A stretch of 64,000 nucleotides of DNA. Origin: Lepus europaeus (lineage: Eukaryota; Chordata; Mammalia; Lagomorpha; Leporidae). Where the stretch lies: contig NC_084844.1 of assembly GCF_033115175.1 (NCBI RefSeq), positions 29,111,885 through 29,175,884 on the forward strand, given 5' to 3'. Each line of letters opens with the position of its first letter. Position 1 is the first letter of the stretch. The translations under genes were made by a program, and so were the position numbers. Below, piece by piece: positions 57,262 to 64,000 of the stretch. The notes under the pieces were generated by a model that ran no database searches, was not told the DNA's origin, and was given only the letters and a program-made list of their open reading frames with translations.

Positions 57262-57960
57262 TATGTTTTAATCTATTTTCTGCTGCTGAAACAAAATACT
57301 TGAAGCTAGAAAATTAATAAGAAAAGAGGTTTACTTTGCTCACTGTTTTGAAGGCTGAAAAGAAGTCCAAGATTGAACAGACTTCAGTGCTGGTGTTGTG
57401 ACACAGCAGGTTAAAGTGCCACCAGCAGTGCTACCATTCCACATGAGTGTTTGTTCAAGTCCAGGCTGCTAAACTTCCAATCTAACTCCCTACCAGTGTG
57501 CCCGAGAAAAGCAGCAGACCCAAGCTTGTGCCTTCGCCACCCATGTGGGAGACCCACTTCCCGGCTCCTGGCTTCAGCCTGGCCTGGCTACAGCCATCAG
57601 GACGAAGTAAATTAGCAGATGGTGAAGCTCTCTCTCCGACTCTGCCTTTCAAATAAATATTTTAAAAAGACTGGGCAGATTCATCTATCGGACCTCAGTT
57701 GAAGACCTTAAGGCTACATTAAAACATAGCAGAAGGCATCCTAATGGGAGCATATGAGAAAAGCAGGAAGAAGTTACATGGCAAGACAGGAAGCCAGAGG
57801 GATTCAGGGGCAAGGTTTGCTCTTTTTGTAACTGTCTCTCATGGGAACTAACTTGGTTTCCTCAAGAGCTGCATGAATCCCTTCTTTGGTCACAACCTCG
57901 GTGACTTTAGCACCCGAAAGGTTTCACCACCTCAATACCACCACAATGGTACCAGTCTTT
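57262..57960 (-). mobile_element. MaLR-type LTR (MST-like), antisense, split by a CSINE
   Basis: Left part: 'atctattttctgctgctgaaac', 'agaaaagaggtttactttgctcac', 'aaggctgaaaagaagtccaag'. Right part after the SINE: 'acatagcagaaggcatcc', 'agcaggaagaagttac'. Together they give the complement of an MST-type LTR. Confidence 0.68.
57385..57668 (+). mobile_element. CSINE inserted in a MaLR LTR
   Basis: The head 'tcagtgctggtgttgtgac', B-box region 'gttcaagtccaggctgc', body, and 'gcctttcaaataaatatttt' tail. LTR sequence lies on both sides; a decayed target duplication (GATTGAACAGACT and GACTGGGCAGATT) is possible. Confidence 0.87.
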
Positions 57961-59399
57961 CAGCACATGAAATTTCAGGGGACACGGTACTCCCATATCC
58001 ACATAGAGCAATATCCCAGAAAGCCTTGCTCTTATAAGAGATTTCCTGTCGCCTACTTATGCTATAAAATGATATAAACAAATGATATAATTTATATGAA
58101 AGTATCAACTGGCACAATACGAAATAGGAAACTTCTTGAGTTATGGCTTGTTAAAAAATATTCAGAATTTCTAGATGAAGCCTAACTATTATCCCCTTAA
58201 TTACATGGTTAATTTTAAAAAAGTAAGAAGGAATAAAAGAAAAAAGTCACAAAAAAAGATAAGAAAAAGAATATGTGCAGAGATAATCTGATGGTAAGGC
58301 TGTGGTTATCCTGGGAGCATGTCACCATCCTAACAAGCAAAATGCTTGACTTCAGTAGTCACAGTGACAACAGACTACACCAACCAAATTCACAGGTGTG
58401 GAGTGGAACCAATTCCTATGTGTGAGATGGGACTCATGAATTTTTGCAAGGGTGTGAACTAGAAATATTTACACAACAACAAAGATATGAAGAAATCTGA
58501 CCATTTCAGCCTACTGATCAATAGTGAAAACGCACCCCTTCAAAGTTTGAGATCATATTTCTTCTTGTATCTGGAGTTTGTGTTTTCTTTTGTGTTCCCT
58601 GAATCATGTGAGAACCCCCATGCTAAAAAATGGGCAAACACAAAGATCCTTTAAAATTATACTTTTCCAATTTATATCAGATGGGGTTCCCAAAGAATTA
58701 TATGGCCTCATTTCCAAATAGGAGTTCATAATTAACCATTTAAAAGGACAAGGCCTAGCAAAAGTCACCAGAAGCAACAAATAACACAATTTGACCCAGT
58801 GCATATGAAACAATATGTTTGAAAAAGGAAATACAAAATAAAAGTGAATACTCACTGGCAGCAAGAAACAAAGCATTATTTAATTAGCAGATTAGAGATT
58901 GCTTAAAGATCATTATTGAGTTGGAAGATGAGTGTAAAAGAATTGCTAATAATGTAGTACCTAAGCAAGGAAATATAGAAATGATACAAAAAGTAGCTAA
59001 AAGAAAAGTAGGATAAATAACTTTTTCAGAATTCAAAAGGCAAAAAATATGGGGAGAAAGGAGGGAAGCTGTATTTTAGGACATAATGGCTGAGAATTTC
59101 TCTTAGTAATTAGATCATTCTTCAGATTCAAGAAATACAGTAGACAAATACATCCATATGTGGGTATATCATAGTTGAGACTAATGACAGAGACAATTTG
59201 AGACTTAAAATCATTAGAGAAAACATGCAATCTGCAAGAGAAGATAATTTGATTGTTAACTGATAGTCATGGAAACTGGAAGAAAGCATAGTACTATCTT
59301 CAAAATACTAGGAGAAACTAATCGTTAGATTTCAGTTTTAAGAATAACTACAGCACCATGCTAAGGATAAAGAAGGGTGGATTCTCAAGGAGCCCCTTG

Positions 59400-59587
59400 G
59401 GGTGACCATAGCCCAAATCAGAATGCCTAAGTTTTAGTTACAGCTAGACTCCCAATTCCAGCTTCCTGCTAAAGTGCACTATGGAAGCATCAGCTTATGG
59501 CCCAAGGAGCTGGGTCCCTGGCATCATGTGGTAGACCTGGCTTGAGAACTGGGATTCCTGTTGTGGTGAATTTGAGGAGTGAACTAA

Positions 59588-59653
<66 letters not shown>

Positions 59654-59655
59654 GA
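59400..59655 (+). mobile_element. Old CSINE ending in (TC)n(AC)n
   Basis: 'ctcccaattccagcttcctgc', 'cttatggcccaaggagctgggtccctg' and 'gaggagtgaactaatg' are followed by an unbroken (TC)21 and (AC)10 block at 59593-59654. The head is lost or unrecognisable. Confidence 0.75.
59593..59654. repeat. Compound (TC)n(AC)n microsatellite
   Basis: About 42 bases of perfect TC followed by about 20 bases of perfect AC. It is derived from the CT-rich end of the CSINE and likely length-variable. Confidence 0.97.
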
Positions 59656-60430
59656 TGAAGAGGTAAAGGCATTACCTGACAAACTGAACATTTTAATTCA
59701 AATGTTCATAAACAAATTTTAAGAGAGTTTCTCTGAGGTAACAAACAAAAAAGAGTCCAGAGGAAAAACTGGTGTGCTACAGGAATGGTGTGCAAAGACA
59801 CTGGTAAGTATGTAAGCAACTCCAAGTAAACATTGATGATGCCCATATTATAATAATGGGAATTTTATTTACAGAGAAGAAATCAATGTAGAAAGAAAGC
59901 ACTAGTCAGCAATAATGGAAGATGGAAGATAGAGGACCATACATAGAACATTTTCAGTTCCTCAAACGATGCTGGAAAAGATAATGAATAAACTTTTAAT
60001 TATGCATATTAATTTTAAGAATAATACAAAAAAGAGAAATAACATATATTCTACACATAAGGCAGAAAAATGGAATAATAATAATGATAAACTACTTGCT
60101 AAAGACACAGGACTAAATAAAGGAAAAAGTACAGACATATGGTTAATGAAGCACAGAATACAAATGGTAGAAAACTCCAAATGTATTAGTAAATGAAAAA
60201 TTTGAACAAAGGAAGCTCTCTGGCTACGAACCAGCAGTGATTATATTAATGAGAAGCACAGCCAACATCATCTGGTTTTAAAGAGATAGATAAAACACAG
60301 AGATATGGGGAGAAAAAAAACAAAAACATATCCCAAAAGTGTAAAGAGGCTTTAAGAATTCAAAGAGTACCTTTCAACATTTTGAAATGGTCCTAGCAGC
60401 AGAGACAAAGTTACAGAGTGAACTTAATCA

Positions 60431-60750
60431 GGGGCCAGCGCTGTGGCGCAGCAGGTTAAAGCCCTGGCCTGAAGCGCTGGCATTGCATATGGGTGCCGGT
60501 TCTAGTCCTGGCTGCCCCTCTTCCGATCCAGCTCTCTGCTAAGGCCTGGAAGGGCAGTGGAGGATGGCCTAAGCCCTTGGGTCCCTGCACCCACGTGGGA
60601 GACCAGGAAGAAGCTCCTGGCTCCTGGCTTGGGTTCAGCGCAACTCTAGCCATTGCAGCCAACAGGGGAGTGAACCAGAGGATGGAAGACCTCTCTCTCT
60701 TTCCCTATCTCTCTCTGTAACTCTTTCAAATAAATAATTTTTTTAAAAAA
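60431..60750 (+). mobile_element. CSINE with target duplication, Pol III boxes intact
   Basis: The head GGGGCCAGCGCTGTGGCGCA has an A box TGGCGCAGCAGG and a B-box-like GGTTCTAGTCC about 50 nt further. It ends in 'ctctttcaaataaataattt' and an A run. GAACTTAAT occurs at 60420-60428 and 60751-60759. Confidence 0.94.
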
Positions 60751-60851
60751 GAACTTAATTAGCTCTTCACTATGATATGCATTTGAGCCTCATATTTAAT
60801 AAAACTGCACATTTTATTCTTGTGTTTTTACATTTAAAATAATGTGTTTCT

Positions 60852-61196
60852 GGGCTGACGCCGCGGCTCACTAGGCTAACCCTCCGCCTTGCGGCGCCGG
60901 CACACTGGGTTCTAGTCCCGGTCGGGGCACGGATCCTGTCCCGGTTGCCCCTCTTCCAGGCCAGCTCTCTGCTGTGGGCCGGGAAGGCAGTGGAGGATGG
61001 CCCAAGTGCTTGGGCCCTGCACCCCATGGGAGACCAGGAGAAGCACCTGGCTCCTGCCATCGGATCAGCGCGGTGTGTCGGCTGCAGCGCGCCAGCTGCG
61101 GCGGTCATTGGAGGGTGAACCAATGGCAAAAAGGAAGACCTTTCTCTCTGTCTCTCTCTCACTGTCCACTCTGCCTGTCAAAAATAAAAAAAAAAA
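60852..61196 (+). mobile_element. Young CSINE with perfect 10-bp duplication
   Basis: The head GGGCTGACGCCGCGGCTCAC. High CpG content (CTTGCGGCGCCGG). The tail is AAAATA followed by A12. AATGTGTTTC at 60841-60850 and 61197-61206 is the target duplication. Confidence 0.95.
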
Positions 61197-61364
61197 AATG
61201 TGTTTCCACAGGTGGTTTGCTGCCTTGTTTGCTACTTTAGTATTTGCCATATATGGCATTATTTGTTTTGTTTACTTATTTACTGTCCTACTCCAGTAGA
61301 ACTGAAGCTCTAGGTTCTCAGAAGTTTTTTCTCGGGTACACTTATATTAATAAAATTATTGGTT

Positions 61365-61977
61365 GGGCTGGTGCTGTGGAGTAGTAGGTTAACCCTTCAC
61401 CTACAGTGCATTCCATATGAGTGGAGGTCTGAGTCCCAGCTGCTCCACTTTCGATCCAGCTTCCTGCTGATGGCCTGGGAAAGCAGTGGATATACAACCC
61501 AAGTGCTTAGACCTCCACACCCACATGGGAGCTCCTGGCTCTGGGCTGGCCCAGCTTTACTCTTGCAACCATTTGGGGAGTGAACCAGCAGATGAAAGAC
61601 CTCTCTGTTAGCTGGCGCTGTGGCTCACTTGGCTAATCCTCCACCTGTGGCATCGGGTTCTAGTCCCAGTTGGGGCGCCGGATTCTGTCCCTATTGCTCC
61701 TCTCCAGTCCAGCTCTCTGCTGTGGCCCGGGAGTGCAGTGGAGGATGGCCCAAGTGCTTGGGCCCTGCACCTGCATAGGAGACCAGGAGGAAGTACCTGG
61801 CTCCTGGCTTCAGATTGGCGCAGCGCACTGGCTGCAGCAGCCATTTGGGGGGTGAACCAATGGAAAGGAAGATTTTTCTCTCTGTCTCTCTCTAACTCTG
61901 CCTGTCAAAAAAAAAAAAAAAAAAAAAGACCTCTCTGTCTGTAACTCTGCTTTGCAAATAAATAAACCTTTAACAAA
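61365..61977 (+). mobile_element. Old CSINE hosting a younger CSINE
   Basis: The outer copy starts GGGCTGGTGCTGTGGAGTAG and runs to 'agcagatgaaagacctctctgt' (61608). After the inner element it resumes at 61939 with 'ctgtaactctgctttgcaaataaataaac', its own CT-rich end and tail. Confidence 0.93.
61609..61924 (+). mobile_element. Young CSINE nested in a CSINE
   Basis: AAAGACCTCTCTGT (61595-61608 and 61925-61938) is a perfect 14-bp duplication of host-SINE sequence. The inner head is TAGCTGGCGCTGTGGCTCAC and the tail is a run of about 20 A. A short piece of the head region is missing before GGTTCTAGTCC. Confidence 0.95.
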
Positions 61978-63559
61978 AAGAAACACTGGTAAACCTCGAC
62001 ACCTTTTCACCAGTAATAAATCATTTCTTGGTGATGAAATGTTCATTATGCGAATTTATTTGTACCCAATCTTTGCAACAGTTTTTGAGTGACCCAACCC
62101 GGGTTATCAAATTTCAAGACATTTGTAAAGAAACAATGAAAGGATAGTGGTGCAATCTGCCTTTAGTTGGTAATTCTGTTGGTGTTAGTTATTTGTACAA
62201 ATACAGTTTACTTCATTAGATCTGTTCTAGTTAGAATGAACATCTTCATGTCACAAAGGAAGTTGGAAATTGATTTAAGGATTTGAAACACGTAATATAT
62301 TGCTATTGCTGTTGTAATATTGATCCATTTTGATTTTAGTGAATATTACATGCCAAGAGAACTACACTTGGTAGATGATTTTCTGGTATTTAAAAATTCT
62401 TGAAAATAAGATATTTTATACAGTTCTAATGAATATGAAACCCAGACAATAAATGTGAATCTGATAAAGCCTCTCCACAGATCTCTCTGTTTTAGCATTT
62501 AATGTACTGATTTCTCACAGTCCTACAGTGTTTAGTATCTCATTTATACTCTTCCTATATTCACTTGCTGTGCTAGAATATATTATGAAGATTAAAACCC
62601 AAATGCAATCTATTTTAGGAACTATTCATAACCAGGAGCTCACATCCGCATAAATTAAAGCTCAGAAACCATGTCATACATATTTTATGGGAAAACTATC
62701 TTTTCTCAATAAAGTTTAATCCATTAAAGCAATGAATAAATCATATTTGATTTTGTCATTTTGACCTATGGATGAATACATAGATGTATAACTAACTAAT
62801 AACTTAGCTATGTGTTTTTCTTAGCCATTCTTGGTTTATAATCTTTCTCTCTTATTGCCAAAAAAGACGACTATGATGTTTGTTCAAAGGCTCTTGGGTC
62901 AACTGTTGCATTTGAACACATTCACAAGGGAATATTTAAAAATCTTAATAGCATGAGGTCTGCATCTGCTGTATGGGCCTAGTTCGCACTCACCTTTACT
63001 TTAAGAAATAGTCACTTTTGTGGATGCACCTACCCACACTCAACGTTTTCACAATTTGGGAAGACTGAGTTCCATAATCTGGCCGCAGAGGTTGGAGAGT
63101 GACCCAAGCATGGCCAGTTAGATAACTAGCAGACTTGTTCTGCTGTGACTGATTCAAAGGTAAACACTTGATTGAAGCTGTGCCAATGAAAGTCATCTTC
63201 CTCTTTTTGCTAGAAATACTATGGACTGAAAGTTTGTTTTCACCCAAATTGCTAATAAAATAGGACACGGGACTCTTGGTAGTGATGACAATCTTTGCAA
63301 ATGACTACTTGAAATTGAAGCTATCAAAAAATCAGTAGCAAGAGATGGAGAAATTTATGGCTTTCCTCTAACTCTGCTCCAGCCACACTACCCTCATTTG
63401 AACACCTGGAAAAATAAAGCACTGTAATTCCAGCCTTTCTCATTACAAGCCATGTGATATTCAAACTGCACATTTATTCTCTTGGAATTTTTTTCTGTTG
63501 ATTCTTAAAAAGGCATAAGACTTTAAAACTACCTTTTATAATTTCTCAAGTCTATTCTT
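61978..63559. other. Low-copy AT-rich DNA
   Basis: About 1.6 kb without any recognised repeat, gene or RNA. Confidence 0.4.
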
Positions 63560-63818
63560 TTATGGTATTTATTTATTTACTTGAAATGCAGAGACAGAGG
63601 GCACCGGGTTCTAGTCTCGGTTGCTCCTCTTCCAGTCCAGCTCTCTGCTGTGGACGGGGGTGGGGGGGGCAGTGGAGGATGGCCCAAGTTCTTGGACCCC
63701 TGCACCTGCATGGGAGATCAGGAGGAAGCACCTGGCTCCTGGCTTCAGATCGGCATAGCTCTGGCCATAGCGGCCATTTGGGGAGTGAACCAATGGAAGG
63801 AATACCTTTGTCTGTCTG

Positions 63819-63859
<41 letters not shown>

Positions 63860-64000
63860 GTCCAAAAAATAAAAATAAATAAATATAAAGACACAGAGAG
63901 AGGGAAAGACAGAGACAAAAATCTTTCATTCCATGATTCACTCCCAAATGGGCACAACAGCTAGGGCTGGGCCAGTACAAAATTAGGAACCTGAACTTCA
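63560..64000 (-). mobile_element. Old CSINE, antisense, split and cut by the window end
   Basis: 'atttatttatttacttgaaatgcagagacagag' (63567-63599) is its tail side. 'gacacagagagagggaaag...aaaatctttcattccatgattcactccc' (63893 onward) continues the same element, which leaves the window before its head. Confidence 0.85.
63600..63892 (+). mobile_element. 5'-truncated CSINE nested in the antisense CSINE
   Basis: It starts in mid-head at GGCACCGGGTTCTAGTC and runs through a full body to a long (TC)n (63816-63858) and 'ccaaaaaataaaaataaataaat'. The target bases AGACAGAG / AGACACAGAG on the two sides are similar. A G-run (63655-63668) lies in the body. Confidence 0.9.

Larger units (their letters stand above)
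58480..60420 (+). mobile_element. Probable ancient L1/HAL1 fragment
   Basis: A-rich, G-poor plus strand with words I associate with old L1/HAL1 elements: 'aggacataatggctgag', 'ttagatcattcttcag', 'atttgagacttaaaatcatt', 'atactaggagaaactaatcg', 'ggttaatgaagcacag'. It is interrupted by the CSINE at 59400-59655. Frames are shattered. Limits are approximate. Confidence 0.42.

Noticed and set aside
59593-59654. TC/AC block as a CRISPR or tandem-array signal
   Set aside because: It is a simple dinucleotide microsatellite grown from the CT-rich end of a CSINE.

Overview
The window is nuclear DNA of a lagomorph, almost certainly rabbit (Oryctolagus cuniculus). The diagnostic signal is about 40 copies, on both strands, of the tRNA-derived rabbit C-repeat SINE (CSINE). 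Each copy has a tRNA-like head with Pol III A and B boxes, a body, a CT-rich stretch and an A-rich or AAAT-rich tail. No exon of a functional protein-coding gene could be supported. The open frames on either strand are short and lie mostly in repeats, so this is intergenic or deep intronic DNA. It is AT-rich and CpG-poor outside young SINEs, the L1 5'UTR and a processed pseudogene.

Layout. 1-9 kb: AT-rich DNA with ten CSINEs. 9.1-9.4 kb: an antisense retroviral LTR. 9.4-12.1 kb: mostly low-copy sequence with faint MIRs. 12.1-15 kb: three CSINEs and a MaLR-type LTR. 16.5-17.2 kb: a second antisense LTR. 17.2-20.4 kb: MIR/L2 remnants, an old antisense L1 and CSINEs. 21.42-21.87 kb: a solo LTR with clean terminal inverted repeats and a polypurine interior. 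23.9-24.3 kb: a MaLR LTR. 26.6-27.9 kb: a sense LTR of betaretrovirus-like architecture between two CSINEs. 31.1 kb: a 37-nt 5' half of tRNA-Leu(CAA) between 16-bp direct repeats. 32.7-35.45 kb: two CSINEs and an antisense processed pseudogene of PTP4A1 (PRL-1). 35.5-42.6 kb: mainly low-copy DNA, with a CpG-retaining block and an AT-rich palindrome.

42.6-43.3 kb: two CSINEs in tandem between three copies of one target repeat. 43.36-49.26 kb: an antisense L1 that keeps its 5' end, is flanked by a 15-bp target duplication, has lost the ORF1/ORF2 junction, and carries a younger truncated L1 inside ORF2. 50.8-54.2 kb: a young CSINE, then an L2 interrupted by an ancient L1 and a CSINE. 54.5-58 kb: CSINEs, a MIR and two MaLR-type LTRs, one split by a CSINE. 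58.5-60.4 kb: a probable ancient L1/HAL1 fragment. 60.4-62 kb: CSINEs, including one nested in another. 63.56-64 kb: a CSINE split by another, cut by the window edge.

Nothing here looks like a new gene system. The most informative loci are the tRNA-half retroinsertion, the rearranged L1 with ORF2-like sequence in its 3' tail, the PTP4A1 retrocopy and the nested insertions that give relative ages. Family names come from recognising consensus patterns by eye. Element ends are exact only where target duplications are quoted.
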